A stretch of 64,000 nucleotides of DNA from Diphasiastrum complanatum (GCA_029204225.1 CM055098.1:700501-764500); one strand, 5' to 3'; shown: positions 10,391 through 21,936, numbered from the stretch's first letter. Notes: generated by a model not told the origin, from the letters alone. A program made the numbers and translations.

Positions 10391-10554
10391 GTTAGAGTGT
10401 TCCTTTGCAGAGAGGCACAAACCAGGCTATCGATTATCGATGAATATCAATCTTGTGTGGAGATTAATATTCATTTGGCTATTACTTATTCTGTTTCAAG
10501 TATTGTTTTCTTGTGTGGATGCCTTTTAAAAAACTACTAGCAATGAGAAAAAAT

Positions 10555-10560
10555 TTTATT
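10555..10560 (-). terminator. Candidate poly(A) signal of the MFL1-like gene
   Basis: AATAAA on the minus strand about 460 bases beyond the stop codon, in AT-rich DNA. Position and motif are plausible only; no cleavage site evidence is visible. Confidence 0.35.
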
Positions 10561-11016
10561 ACTGCCATCTAACAAAATGATAACCGCAAAATGCACATCA
10601 TCCACAATTTCAAACAAATAGCCTAAACACAAATTTGTATTGATAATCTCAGGTCATCAGAACTACAAACACAAATATCTACAAGTCAATGGGCCAAAAA
10701 AGTGACTTGGAGCAATAATAAAACAGCAACACAATGCACCATGCACAATTGCAAAGACTGATCTAAAGACAAAACCCTAAATTTTAAGATTAAAGGGGAC
10801 TTCATACATGAAGCTTTCTCATGAAAGAGAATGAATTTTTGAGTATAAGCTAAATCATCCAAAACGGTAGCAACACCATTGCTAGAATAAGGGAACAAAA
10901 GGAAGAAATTCAAAGCCTAATGAGGAGCTCCATAAGTTGAGCTTCTCGGGACAGGACATGAATTTCTGATTCCCATTTCCAGGAGATTGAGACACCCTGT
11001 AAAATTACCCAATTTT

Positions 11017-12960
11017 TTAGCCCTGAGTAACTGGTGCAGCTAAGCTAGCCCTGTACTTCCTATCCCTGCTTACCCTGCTTTCAATCTGCTGTTTTACAAT
11101 TGCAAGCCTTGCAGTTTCAAAAGCAAAAAAACCAATGGCTGAGAAGCAGGCACTGTGAAGCAGCCGGGGACCGACGCCTCTTGTCAACCCAATCCAGCCT
11201 TCTTCAATCCAAATCTGCTTCAAAGTTGAAGATACTCCCTTGTAGGTGAATGTAGATACCTTGGTTTTGAGAGCTCCCAAGGGAATGCTTGCAGTGCTCT
11301 GAGTCATCAGCCTTGTTTTCACAACGTCCAAGGGTGTGGTTAGTGTAGCGGCAATTGCTCCAGCTATGGCACCTGAAGTTACACTTTGCCATGGCTCCAA
11401 AGATGCTTTTTTGCTGTTTGCAAGCCATGCTCCCTTTAAGTACTCAAAAGTTGAGAAACTTAGCACACTAGTCGGGAGATTTCGCAGCAATGCGGCGGAG
11501 TATCCAACATACAAACCCCTCAAACCTTCAGCTTGAATTATTCTTGAAAGCACTTGCCATGATCTTCCTGCAGCTCCTGCTTGCATTTTTTGGGTGATCA
11601 CCTCCTTTGGAACCAGAATGGATGAGGACACAATGTTTCCCATGGCACCTGCAAGGGGAGGGATGATGAGAGGGGGAATGATCGGGAACTTGGAGAGAAA
11701 AGATTTCCCAAATTCGCAGGTACCAAAGTAAATGGCCGAAGAGATGGTGGATCCTATCAAGACAGCTGAGATGCCACTATAAAACCCTAGAATGCCCTCA
11801 TTCTGCAGCACCTTGAGGATGACATCAAGAGATCCTGAGTAAACATCCGACGCACCCCGTGTCTGAAGCTTTGTTTTAACCGTGTCCAGAGGGTGCAGAC
11901 ATGCATAGGTGAAAGCCCCTGCAATGCCTCCAGCCACAGCTCCGATCTCTGCCCTTTCCAAAACCGAGAAATTGCTCATCGCTTTCCCAGATTTCGTGTT
12001 AGCTTTATTGGCAGTATCTAATTTCACTTTTGAGGCATCAGTTCTCTCAGAAGTATCCCCAAACATTGGATTACTAGACTCGGATGTAGAATTTGTCACT
12101 GATAACCGGGAATTAGGTTCTTGAGAAGCAGGTAAAATGGTTGTGCCGCTGTTCTCCTGTAATCCAGTAAAACTACCCTTGCTTTCTTTTTGGTGAGATA
12201 GAGACAAAGAAGCCATGCCCAATTGAAGACTCTTTGTTGAAATATCCTTAAATTCGTGTCCACACCTTCGTCTTACATGTTGCTTTGAATCAACCCTAAC
12301 TTTTTGCATTTCCTCTTTGCTAAAATGGGACAAGGCTCCAACACATTTCGAGAATGCAAACACCAGTTCAGTGAAATTTAACATTCCCATATGAATGTGC
12401 ACCTTGCCATCTCTCCTGCTGATGGGCTTGTATCCACAAGGCTTGCAATTTCTGCTGCTTTTCGAATTATTCCCTCTATTTTGAATGTTTGATTCAATCT
12501 GCCCAATTTCGGCAAAGGTTTGATCAAACTGAAACTTTCCGGCATTGTTTGCACGTTGCCTGTCCGAAATCCAATCAAGCCCATAGGTCGAATCAGCATT
12601 CTGGCAGAAAAAACCCCTGCCCTTTTCCGTGTTTGCAGCCAGCTCAAACTCTCCTTCCTGCAATTCCTCCCATCTAGAAGGACAGTTGCCCACAACAAGA
12701 GGAGGTCCTAGGCCTCCATTAGTGTGCTTCATCCACTCCTTCACGGCCCATCGTCTGCCTCCAACACTCTCTTTTGATCTTTGGCCCACACCATTCCAAG
12801 ATTCCACAAAAATGAACTCAGGATCTGGCAATTGTTTCAGAAATGAGGAATTGCAATGAAATTGTGAAGGCAGTGATGAAGCAGGTACAGACAGAGATGG
12901 AGGAGCTTCATCACTGGCAGCAGCTAAAGCTATAGATCTCACACAATATGAAACCTCCAT
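11017..12960 (-). CDS. MFL1: Mitoferrin-like chloroplast carrier
   Basis: A 647-residue mitochondrial carrier family protein. It closely resembles Arabidopsis MITOFERRINLIKE1, which sits in the chloroplast envelope and is implicated in iron uptake. Three solcar repeats occupy about residues 335-425, 430-512 and 522-620, with signatures PLDTVKTKLQ (357-366), PKEVITQKMQ (451-460) and PLDVVKTRLM (543-552). Each repeat supplies two membrane helices. The first residues (MEVSYCVRSIALAAASDEAP, then Ser/Pro-rich) look like a plastid transit peptide. The N-terminal extension is about 330 residues, far longer than in Arabidopsis, and is polar. I chose the ATG at 12958-12960 because upstream codons are a translated (GT)n/T-rich leader with no in-frame ATG. 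The frame is uninterrupted, so the gene has no intron in its coding part. It is the only intact host gene here. Confidence 0.88.
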   Translation of the reverse strand: MEVSYCVRSIALAAASDEAPPSLSVPASSLPSQFHCNSSFLKQLPDPEFIFVESWNGVGQRSKESVGGRRWAVKEWMKHTNGGLGPPLVVGNCPSRWEELQEGEFELAANTEKGRGFFCQNADSTYGLDWISDRQRANNAGKFQFDQTFAEIGQIESNIQNRGNNSKSSRNCKPCGYKPISRRDGKVHIHMGMLNFTELVFAFSKCVGALSHFSKEEMQKVRVDSKQHVRRRCGHEFKDISTKSLQLGMASLSLSHQKESKGSFTGLQENSGTTILPASQEPNSRLSVTNSTSESSNPMFGDTSERTDASKVKLDTANKANTKSGKAMSNFSVLERAEIGAVAGGIAGAFTYACLHPLDTVKTKLQTRGASDVYSGSLDVILKVLQNEGILGFYSGISAVLIGSTISSAIYFGTCEFGKSFLSKFPIIPPLIIPPLAGAMGNIVSSSILVPKEVITQKMQAGAAGRSWQVLSRIIQAEGLRGLYVGYSAALLRNLPTSVLSFSTFEYLKGAWLANSKKASLEPWQSVTSGAIAGAIAATLTTPLDVVKTRLMTQSTASIPLGALKTKVSTFTYKGVSSTLKQIWIEEGWIGLTRGVGPRLLHSACFSAIGFFAFETARLAIVKQQIESRVSRDRKYRASLAAPVTQG

Positions 12961-12968
12961 TGCACAAA

Positions 12969-13000
12969 ACACACACACACACACACACAAAAAAAAAAAA
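12969..13000. repeat. (AC)n and A-run in the MFL1 leader
   Basis: About ten AC units followed by twelve A lie 9-40 bases upstream of the start codon. On the transcript this is a T-run then (GT)n, which also resembles the pyrimidine tract of a 3' splice site. Confidence 0.9.
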
Positions 13001-13076
13001 GAGAAGAGAAATAAAATACACACACTCCACAAACTAAGAGGAGAACAAAAGAAAAAGAAGAGGACAATGCTTCTAC

Positions 13077-13259
13077 TTACACAATTAATTTCACGCCCAA
13101 CCACTTGGATGGTAGCCACGTACAATCACCTAAACTGAATATCCAGCGATGGCGGGCTTGAGGTCCCAGCGTGGGGAGGGCTTCGCAGTCCATTACACTT
13201 GTCACCACCATCATCTCTGTTTGTGTTTGACATAGCAAAGGCCAATGAGTAGGTTCCAT
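13077..13259 (-). other. Upstream open frame in the MFL1 leader
   Basis: A 60-codon frame (MEPTHWPLLCQTQ...) begins with ATG at 13257-13259 and ends at 13077, between the TATA-like site and the main start. If transcribed it would be a uORF. Its last codons overlap a good 5' splice consensus (TGT/GTAAGT, near 13071-13078), so splicing could remove its stop. No homology recognised. Confidence 0.35.
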
Positions 13260-13293
13260 CGCCAAAAAGGAGAAGAAGAAGACAAGCCCTTGT

Positions 13294-13300
13294 CTTATAG
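13294..13300 (-). promoter_or_regulatory. TATA-like element of the MFL1 gene
   Basis: CTATAAG on the minus strand, about 335 bases upstream of the start codon. A CT-rich (minus strand TCTTCTTCTTCTCC) stretch begins about 15 bases downstream, as is common at plant transcription starts. Confidence 0.4.
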
Positions 13301-13303
13301 ATT

Positions 13304-15010
13304 AAGTGAAAGCATTTTGGGAAATTATCATCTACCCATAGTAGGGGTAGATATGGTCATGGTAATTGCAACACATGAGGATTAGCACTTGCAATACAAA
13401 AGGGTTACCTATAACTTACTATGGAAGGGGCTAGGCACACTCGATTCTGTCAGGTAAGGATTTTTAAAAAAATTTAACGTCAAGTCAGGATTCTCAAAAA
13501 AAATTAAGCGAGGCCCGGTCGAACATGGCAAAATGCAGGCGAGAAAGTGAACAAGTGAACCATTTTTTTTTTCTAAACAGATGTCTATTTTGCTTTTGAA
13601 TTTGTTCAAAAAGTGGGCAAAATAGGCACAAAGTATATACGTGTGTGTTTAATCAAATCTTACATAAATCTTTGGTTCATATTAAGTTTTGGACCACCAT
13701 TACTTAGGGCCTAATAATAGGATGGTAATTTTCAGTCCTCATGGATAAAATCTTGAAAATACTTTACTCCCATTAATGGAATCTCGAAAATACATAGGCC
13801 TCACCAATGGCATCTTGACAATAAAGTAGCCCTCACAAATGGAATCATCGACATAATTTTGAAAATGATGTGTGTACTTTTTTCAAAAATTTTCATGACA
13901 CACATTATGGGTGTTTTCAAGCCATGGTAAGGATATAATGGCTTGGCTTCTCATCTCACCGCTCTTCTCATCTCACCGCTACCGTGGCTTGATAAGAAAA
14001 CTTGCCACTATATCCATGTAATGTGCCTCCAAATAATCATTATGTAATCCATTATTAACATGGCAAAAATACTACCCGTTTTTTCACAAAAAGATAGCAA
14101 CACCATTCGGAGTTTAATAGAGTCAAACAGTAAGTGTGAAAGCCGGAAGGAAACTAGCCACAAATGGAACATCATTCACAACCCTTAGAGCTACACACTT
14201 CTAGAAGCTAGTGGGTCCACCTCCCCCTCAACAGATGTGATCATCTTGAAAGAAGGACAAGCGTGGCAAGAAGAAGGCCGCCTTCCTATGAGTAGGCCTA
14301 CATAGCATTTTCCTCACCCTTGTTTACAACAAGCTTAGACTTCATGAGGCCAACAAGCAACCACTAGCTAGTGGAGCCTCGTCAATCTGCTTGTAGACAT
14401 GCTACTAATTTTGGATCAGATGATATGAAGTTTCATTCCTTTCAGCTTCATTCTCTTTAATTAATTGAGAATCTCTCTTATCTTTTCAATAACATTGTGG
14501 TTACCTACTTCATGGGTAAGTCTCCCTTTGTTGATGGTGTCAAGAAGTTTGGGAATTTGCATTCGGGCATATAATGATTGTATGATTCAAGGCTTTCAGG
14601 GTTTCCTTCTCTTTAAATAAGGATGCACCCAAGAAGTCAATTTGGCCCTTGCTGATGGGTCGTACTCCTTTCGAAAACACTTAGTATATGTAGTACAATT
14701 TTTCCTTTGAAAACACTTCTTGTAAGGCCATGGGCCAATGTATTATGTTGATTTTTGAATAAAGTTAGATTTTAGACATTTACATGGGTCTAGACCCAAT
14801 ATTGGTATCTCATAATTTACAAAATCAGAGAACTTAAAACTATTTCTCACTTTTTAAAAAAACCCTTAATTCTTTTAAATTTCTCATATTTGGACATCAG
14901 ATAAAATTAATATGATCTTTTCGACATGGAAATTATTTTCTTTCTTAATCCAGGATTGTCTCTTATGCATAGATAGATCTCAAATAGATGATAATTACTC
15001 ACTCGGGTTC
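13304..15010. other. Intergenic, no gene recognised
   Basis: AT-rich spacer between MFL1 and the copia element. The only structure seen is a perfect 17-bp tandem duplication of CTTCTCATCTCACCGCT at 13947-13980. Open frames are short and without motifs. Confidence 0.55.
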
Positions 15011-15015
15011 AGAAT
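15011..15015. other. Target-site duplication of copia A, left
   Basis: AGAAT directly before the 5' LTR, repeated exactly at 27500-27504 after the 3' LTR. Confidence 0.9.
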
Positions 15016-16216
15016 TGTTGGATTTATCTCCTCTACTCTCCTAAAACCCTCCATTCATGCTGCATTTTTACTCATGTTGTCGCACAGTCTACATATTTAC
15101 ATGTAAAATAAGACAGGCGAAAAACGCGACTGTTTGCATAAATACAAGTAAATTTTCACAAGCAAAAAAGGCGACACTGTGTTTTTACACGTGATTTGTG
15201 ACAGGCGAAAAAGGCGACACTACCCTACAAATGCCGAAGGTGCCCTAATGGAAAAGCGAAGGTACCTTGTAAATTAAATTTTAAGGCATTTGTCAGAGTG
15301 TCGCATTTTTCACATCTTCACCAACGTTCATTTCATTGAAGCCTGACGTTGCGGCCTTCTCACGCTCATCCCATGCAACTGTGCAAACAGATTTGACAAT
15401 GATAGCAGCCATCCACGATCTCCCACAGACAGCACATCCACTTTGTACTTGCTTCATTTGCACACCTATAAAATTATGTATATATATTGAATACCATTTG
15501 CGTATTCTGCATGTAAGAGAAACAAGCAACAAGCATAATAGCATCAGAAGCTTATCAGAGATAGACTAAGTAGATGCTTTCGCGCATCAATTCTTTGTAT
15601 TGTCAGTAATAGGTTTATTCCTTTCACAGATTGGATAAGCTTTGTGAAGCACACGGTTTCGTCCGCTATTGTCTCGTGCTCAGCAGACCTGTACATTTTG
15701 CTATATTAATCTGATAACAGCTCTGTTTGTTCTGCGTTCAGATTTGTGTCAATATTGCTATGCTTTTCTACATTCTGTCTGACTCTCTTATTGCTTAATC
15801 TGGTAGTCTGTTCTTAGCGAATTATTATTAGTCCAGCTATTCACGACTAATATTTAGTCTTGCCTTTTGTGACTAATTCGCGACTGATTATCAATCGAGC
15901 TCAGTCTAGCTCTTCGCGAATCATTCACGACAAATAATTTGTCTAGCTGTTCGCGACAAATTATCTTTATGATGTTTTGTTGCTTAATGTTTGGCTACGT
16001 AATTAGATCAACCGTGATTTCTATCACTAACGTTCTGTTCGTGTCTAATAGGCATAGTCATGCTTAGGGAAAGAGTAAGATAGCTCATTCCGTTGCGCAC
16101 GAACACTTTTCGTTCGAGTTCGTTTCTTTTTTGAGTTTCGAGTTCGCTTCTTTTCGTGTTTGTTTCTTTTCGAGCTATTTTAATTTCTCACACTCACACA
16201 CCCTCTTTCTCCAACA
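15016..16216 (+). repeat. 5' LTR of copia A
   Basis: Starts TGTTGGATTTATCTC and ends CTCCAACA; aligned along its length with 26272-27499. It contains tandem degenerate motifs with GACTAAT and TTCGCGA around 15820-15960. Confidence 0.93.
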
Positions 16217-16228
16217 TGGTATCAGAGC
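16217..16228 (+). other. Primer binding site of copia A, tRNA-iMet
   Basis: TGGTATCAGAGC lies immediately after the LTR terminal CA and matches the standard initiator-tRNA-Met primer site of plant copia elements. Confidence 0.95.
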
Positions 16229-16299
16229 TATTTTCTGTAGCCTGATAAGCTTCCATGGTACAAGACTCTACCAACCGATAGCATAGACTAATCTTCCAC

Positions 16300-17150
16300 A
16301 TGGATTCCCAAGGGAAAGCCAATTTTCTCATGGACAAGCTTGATGGAGCCAATTACCATCTGTGAAAATTTAAGATGAAAACTATACTAATGGCTAAAGA
16401 ATTGTATGACATTGTTACAGGTGCAGAAGGGAAACTCGAGCAAACGATGCAGCAATCGCTAGATGGAAGCTGAAGGATGGAAAGGCTTTCATGCTGATCA
16501 TCCTCAACATTACGGATACCTAGATCGGCCATGTATCCGAGGCCCAGACATCGAAAGAAGTATGGGACATTTTGAGCACACTATACGAAGTGCGAGATAT
16601 AGCTTCCAAGCTACATCTCAGGAAGAAATTTTACTCTCTCAAGATGACAAATGGTGATTCCCTGCAGAATCACATCAACCAATTCAAGAACTTGCTGAAG
16701 CAAAAGGCCATTGTCGGATCTGTCATAGACGATCAAGACGCAGTGATGCAACTGCTTACAAGCTTGTCAAGCTCATACGACAGCTGGGTGATGATCATCA
16801 CGACACATCCAGAACTGACTCTTTCGAGAGTCATTACTATGTTGTTGTAGGAAGACACGCGGAGGAACAAAATCTCAAGTTTCTCAGTTGATTCTCACGC
16901 CTTGTACACCAACAAGAGCACGACTAAGCAGAAGAAGAAGAAAGGCTTGAAGCAATCAAAGCAAGACCAGAAACCAGCACAACACAAAGAACAATCGAAT
17001 CCGCAGACGAAGAAGAAGTTGTTCTGTAGATACTACAAGTAAAACAACCACGAAATTCAAGACTACCGGATACTGCAAGCAAAGAACGACAACAAGGGGC
17101 AGTCGAATCAAGTGGCAAATGCAGCTACAAAACCTTCATAGCCTATTCAA
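16300..17150 (+). pseudogene. Copia A gag
   Basis: Starts at the ATG of MDSQGKANFLMDKLDGANYH (16300). The next Trp codon is a TGA (NYHL*KFKMK), an obvious nonsense change because the 62.7 kb relative keeps Trp there. Downstream frames give KFKMKTILMAKELYDIVTG and LYEVRDIASKLHLRKKFYSL...NHINQFKNLLKQ (16572-16850), typical of UBN2-type copia gag, which packages element RNA. Lys-rich segments and a decayed zinc knuckle follow near 16920-17060. At least three frame breaks. Confidence 0.8.
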
Positions 17151-17171
17151 GAAGCGGATCATGATGCCTTC

Positions 17172-17494
17172 ATGACCAACCATCAAGGAGCATCCAACAA
17201 CAGTTCTTGGTTTCTGGATTCTGGTGCCACTCAGCAGATGACTAGTCTCATTGGCTATTTTGAGTCCTATACACCCTACAGTACCAATAAATATGTTCAC
17301 CTTGGCGATAAAAGAACACAAGCTATTAAAGGTGAAGTTACTATAAGATTAAGCTTTGCAAATGATCAGTCTAAGCTACTTTCTAAAGTCTTGTATGTAC
17401 CAAACTTATCTACGAATCTGCTCTCTGTGAGCAAAATCACAGATCTAGGACATAGAGTAGAATTCGAATGTGATCAGTGCAAAGTAGTTGATAG
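17172..17494 (+). pseudogene. Copia A protease and start of integrase region
   Basis: Reads SSWFLDSGATQQMTS, the copia aspartic protease active site (D-S-G-A-T). It continues through VLYVPNLSTNLLSVSKITD, the conserved copia PR tail, to DQCKVVD at the insertion point of element B. The same protein resumes at 23528 (TCKILALGKRHGYLY). Joining the two ends across the single target-site copy restores one frame, so this segment was open when B inserted. Confidence 0.9.
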
Positions 17495-17756
17495 ACTTAG
17501 AATTTGCTTTGCACAGGAACACAGATCATGCTACACAGTAACACAGACAAAAAACACTCTCCTCAGCAAGCTCACATAGCAACTGTATTTCACAAAATAA
17601 AATTATAATGTACATATAGTTGTTCACTCAGGCAACCCATGCATGACCTAGGTTGCCGTTGGCGGGCCGTGTGTCTTGTGGCGAGGCCAACTGATCCTTA
17701 TCCACCGATAGGACCCACAGTACAGTAACATAGTGATTCTAACTTTAATTCTAACT
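17495..17756 (-). repeat. 3' LTR of copia B
   Basis: 262 bp, about 95% like the 5' LTR at 23248-23522 apart from a gap of about 14 bases near 17675. Confidence 0.9.
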
Positions 17757-17769
17757 CTCTCCCTTAAAG
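17757..17769 (-). other. Polypurine tract of copia B
   Basis: CTTTAAGGGAGAG on the minus strand, directly before the 3' LTR; the plus-strand primer site. Confidence 0.85.
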
Positions 17770-17809
17770 TAGAGTCACTTTTTATACAGTCATATACATA
17801 GTTTTAAAG

Positions 17810-18601
17810 TCAACAAACTTTAAGTATAGAAAGCTTTGATCTAAATTTATCAAACTTTTCTCCAGTAAGTGGCTTAATGAAAATATCAACTAGTTGTTCT
17901 TCTGTGCTACAATGAACAACATGAATTTCACGACTCAGCAGCCTCTCACGTATGAAGTGATATTGAATCTGAATGTGTTTAGTTCTCGCATGAAACACTG
18001 GATTCTTTGCTAGTTGAATGCCACTCTGACTGTCGCTATGTAAAGTTGTGGGATTTTTCTGCTTCATGCCAATTTCTTCCAAGATTTGTCTCAACCATAT
18101 AGCTTCTTGTGCAGCACTACACATTGCCTTATACTCTGCTTCTGTGGTGGACAGAGCAATTGTACTTTGCTTCTTACTAGAACAGAAAAAGCAATTACCA
18201 CAAATCTGGAATATATATCTTGTGGTGGATCTACGATCATCATAGTCACCTCTCCAGTCCGCATCCACATAGCCACACAACTCAGGTAAACCATCATGCT
18301 TCCTGTAAATCAAGCCATACTCTGAAGTGCCTTTCACATAACGCAAAATGCGTTTAGCTGCCTTCCAATGCGTTTCCGTAGGTGCTGCCATAAATTGACT
18401 TACAATACCAACAACATAACATATATCTGGTCTAGTCGTGATAAGGTAAATCAAGCTCCCTACTAATTGTCTATATAGCGTAGCATCAAATGACTGTGAC
18501 TCATCAAGCTTAGAAAGCTTTTTACCTGGTTTAATAGGAGTGTTTACTGGTTTGCAATCCTGCAACCTAAATCTGTGCATCAACTCTTTGACATACTTCA
18601 C
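17810..18601 (-). pseudogene. Copia B RNase H
   Basis: Begins KYVKELMHRFRLQDCKPVNTP. It includes PDICYVVGIVSQFMAAPT, the conserved link, then GYVDADWRGDYDDRRSTTRY (first catalytic Asp), STTEAEYKAM (catalytic Glu), LHSDSQSGIQLAKNPVFHAR (second Asp), and KHIQIQYHFIRE with a C-terminal DIFIKPL. All catalytic residues are seen. It degrades the RNA of the RNA-DNA hybrid during reverse transcription. The stop codon at its upstream end (near 18602) separates it from the RT. Confidence 0.92.
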
Positions 18602-19850
18602 CTATGTTAAACCCACTTCATGTCCTTTTTGTCGCACTTCTACTCCAAGGCAGTAATGCATCAGGCTGAGATCTATCATCTCAAATTGTTCCATGAGGTC
18701 TTTCTTGATCATGTCTATCATCTCTTGATTATTTCCCGTAATAATCAAGTCATCAACATAAAGAGCAATCAAAGCAACCATACCATCAAAGCATAAGACA
18801 TATAGATTTGGATCAGAATGTGTTCTCACCATCCCCTTTGAACGAAAGTAGGCATCAATCCTGCTATACCACGCACGTGGTGCTTGTTTAAGACCATAAA
18901 GCACTTTCTTCAAGCGACATACTTTATTTTCATGTCCTTTCGTTACAAAGCCTTCAGGTTGATCCATGAACACTTCTTCTTCTAACTCACCATTTAGAAA
19001 AGCAGATTTCACATCCATCTGATGTAAAGGCCAACCAAATGTGAAGCTAAAGAAATAAGTAGACGTAGAGTATTCCACTTACAAGCTGGCGCAAAGGTCT
19101 CCTCATAGTCGATGCCTTTATTTTGTGCGTACCCTTTGATCACCAATTTTGCTTTGTGCTTTGCTATACTTCCATCTGCATGGTACTTAGTCTTGTATAC
19201 CCATTTGCAACCAATGGGTTTCTTGCCAACTAGTGGTTCTACTAAGTCCCATGTGCTATGCTTAGCAATTGACTCCATCTCCTCTCCCATGGCCTTGACC
19301 CAAATGTCATCATCCTTCGCTTCACCATAAGTCGAAGGTTCTTTGCTTTGAATAATGCTAGATAAAAGAGCATAATTTGCTTCATACCTTTCAGGTAGTA
19401 TCTTCTCTCTTATTGATCTTTGCAGCTCTCCCTGGTTAGATGATCCTGGAAAGTCATCTATGTCGCGGCTCTCCATCAATCTCTCAAACCACTTAGGGAG
19501 CTTTCTGTTAGGTGATCGGCTTCCTGGTGAAAATGTATCCCACAGTACATCCTTCTCTTTGTGTTTGTCACCTGCAACTTCAATCCTTCTTGCACTCCCT
19601 ACCTCTCGAACCTGTTTCTTGAGGTTGAGTAGTAGTATCTTGAGATGTATCCTCATGTTCATCACTCGGAAGGTCAATGAATGGATCATCATCAGGTGGT
19701 ATCCTCACTATACCATCTTTCCCACTGGATGTGTCTATCTTCTCTGCATCCTCATCTTCATACATCTTGGATTCATCAAAGATAACATCACGGCTTATAT
19801 TGATTTTGTTTTCTACTGGATCAAAACATCTATAGCCCTTCACACGATCA
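18602..19850 (-). pseudogene. Copia B reverse transcriptase
   Basis: Contains W-V-K-A-M-G-E-E-M-E-S-I, KPIGCKWVYKTKYHADGSI and [19 protein letters not shown] (19009-19692). After a frame change near 19060 come [20 protein letters not shown] (motif A), [16 protein letters not shown] (motif B) and [12 protein letters not shown] (motif C; the catalytic Y-V-D-D is intact) in 18602-19078. The linker at 19580-19843 is acidic. One shift in RT and one near 19600 are the visible breaks. Confidence 0.92.
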
Positions 19851-19942
19851 TCATATCCTAGGAATATGCACTTGATAGCTTTTACATCAAGTTTACGTCT
19901 CTCTTTTGTAGGAATGTGTACAAAGGCCTTACATCCAAAGAT

Positions 19943-21154
19943 TCACAAGTGGTTCACCTTTGGCTTCTTCTTCGTGAATGCTTCCTCAGGTGTTATCTTT
20001 GGTATGGCAATGGTAGGACTTCTATTTTGAAGATAGACTACTGTGCTACATGCTTCTGACCAAAAATCTTTTGGTAGTTTCATCTCAGCTAGCATAGATT
20101 TGGCACTTTCCACAATCGTACGATTTTTGCGCTCAGCTACACCATTGAGTGAAGGAGTATGAGCTTGCATAAATTGTCTTTAAATCCCACATTGATCACA
20201 AAGATCATTGAAGTCATTAGACTTATACTCACCTCCACTATATGATCTTAGGACTTTGATCTTCCTACCTGTCTGATTTTCGACCAAGTTTTTGAAGCTC
20301 TTGAAGTTATCAAATGCATCTGATTTTTTCTTCAAGAAGTAGATCCACGTCTTACGTGACATATCATCAATAAAGGTCATGAAATAGAAGGCTTTACCTA
20401 AGGACATGGTCCTCATAGGCCCGCATAAATCTGTGTGGATTAAATCCAGGATGTTCTTTGCTCTTGCAACACCCCCTTTATTGAACTTCTCTCGATGATG
20501 CTTCCCATATACACAAGATTCGCACATCGATTTCAAGTGATCTTCTATGGTAGGCAATCTTGTTACCATCTCCAATTTTTTCATCAAAATGAGGCTTCCC
20601 AAGTTTAAGTGACCAAGCCTCTTGTGCCACAACTCAGTTTGCAAAGGAATGGACGATACAAGTCCATGTTGCCCCTTGATTGTAGCATTCAACCTATACA
20701 ATCTTGTATTGGGCTCTCTTACTCCATCCGCAATAACTTTGAACTTTTGGTTCGCATCCTTCACAAAGGAACGATTATGGGTGAATTCTACTTTCAACTT
20801 TTGATCAGTAATGAATCCAACAGAAAGTAGATTTTTCTTCAAACCTGGTACGTAAAGTACCTCCCTGATCATCCTGCTTTTGCCATTAGGCAGTTGGATT
20901 GAAACTGTGCCTATCCTCTTGATCATGCACACCTCACCATTTGCTTTCGAAACAGATGTTCCATTATCCAACACGTTCAAACTACTGGACCAATTCTTGT
21001 TACCTGTGATGTGTCTTGTGGCTCCTGAGTCAATATACCATGCTTTATCATCTTGATTAGATGACAATGCAGATATGAAGATGCTAGAGTTTTCAATCTC
21101 ACCCTCATCGACAAGGTTACCTGCTTGTTTTGGTTTCCCCTTGCCTTGTTCCAC
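19943..21154 (-). pseudogene. Copia B protease and integrase
   Basis: Protease active site AWYIDSGATRHITG near 21040, PR tail VLYVPGLKKNLLSVGFITD, then integrase with ELWHKRLGHLNLGSL...CESCVYGKHHREKF (HHCC finger) and the core DLIHTDLCGPM, FIDDMSRKTWIYFL. A TAA at 20180 cuts the core just before the frame at 20170-19943, which carries TPSLNGVAERKNRTIVESA with the third catalytic residue (Glu). The usual RSDNGGEY block reads RSYSGGEY, so the second catalytic Asp-bearing residue is changed to Tyr/Ser. Integrase is therefore probably inactive. Confidence 0.9.
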
Positions 21155-21936
21155 CAGGAATTTGCGACATTCACTCTTCCAATGGCCCTTTTTACCACAA
21201 TGGAAGCACTTACCTTCTTCTTAGTTTTGCAGGAAGATCCCTCATCCTCCTGAGACTTGGCAAATTGCTGCTTAGACTTCTTCTTGCCCTTGCCCTTGCC
21301 TTGTTTTTGGCGTGTCGCAAGTGCCTAATCATCAGTATTTTGACATCTAGCTTTTACCATTTCTCGTCATTGCTCTTCCTGCATCAAGGTTCCTGTGAGC
21401 TCGTCAAATGTTGGCAAACTTTCTCTTGATGCTATTCCGCTCACAAACATCTGATAGGATTCTGTAATGCCGCATAATGCATTATGCACCAGCTCCACAT
21501 CACGTATGTGCTCACCAATAAAATGCAGTTCATTTCTCATTGTCTTGATTCTGGTCATGTACATCTGAATGTGCTCTCCTTGTTCCATGCGGGCACTATT
21601 CAACTTTGACTTCAGAAACATGATTCTTGACGGATTTGACGTCTCGAACTGCTCCTTTAGCACATCCCATGCCTGTCTGGGTGTAATAGCATCACAAATG
21701 TGGGTAATGATGTGATCATTCACTGACAAGTTAATGAAGGTCAAAGCTTTTCTCATCTTTTTGTCGAACACTTTGATGTCTGCTTCATTTGGCGGCCTTG
21801 TCTCATCACCTGTGACGACTTTCCACACGTCTTTCTCCATCAGTATGTTTTTCATTTTGAATTTCCACACGGCATAGTTAGAAATCCCGTCCAATTTGCT
21901 ACTTTCACTCAAAATGAACTCTCCCATGTTTGCCAT
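21155..21936 (-). pseudogene. Copia B gag
   Basis: Starts at the ATG at 21936 with MANMGEFILSESSKLDGISN and continues to 21367 as a UBN2-type gag (AWDVLKEQFETSNPSRIMFL, HIQMYMTRIKTMRNEL). After a TGA, a Lys-rich linker leads to a CCHC zinc knuckle, C-F-H-C-G-K-K-G-H-W-K-S-E-C (about 21170-21215), which binds genomic RNA. A stop and a frame change lie between the gag body and the knuckle. Confidence 0.88.

Noticed and set aside
10037-10529. Gly- and Arg-rich open frames on both strands
   Set aside because: Products of the GGA/GA/GAGC repeats; they stop as soon as the repeat ends.
12961-13125. Upstream extension of the MFL1 protein by 55 residues
   Set aside because: It begins with a non-ATG codon and consists of translated T-rich and (GT)n leader (FFFF..CVCVCV); the first in-frame ATG is at 12960.
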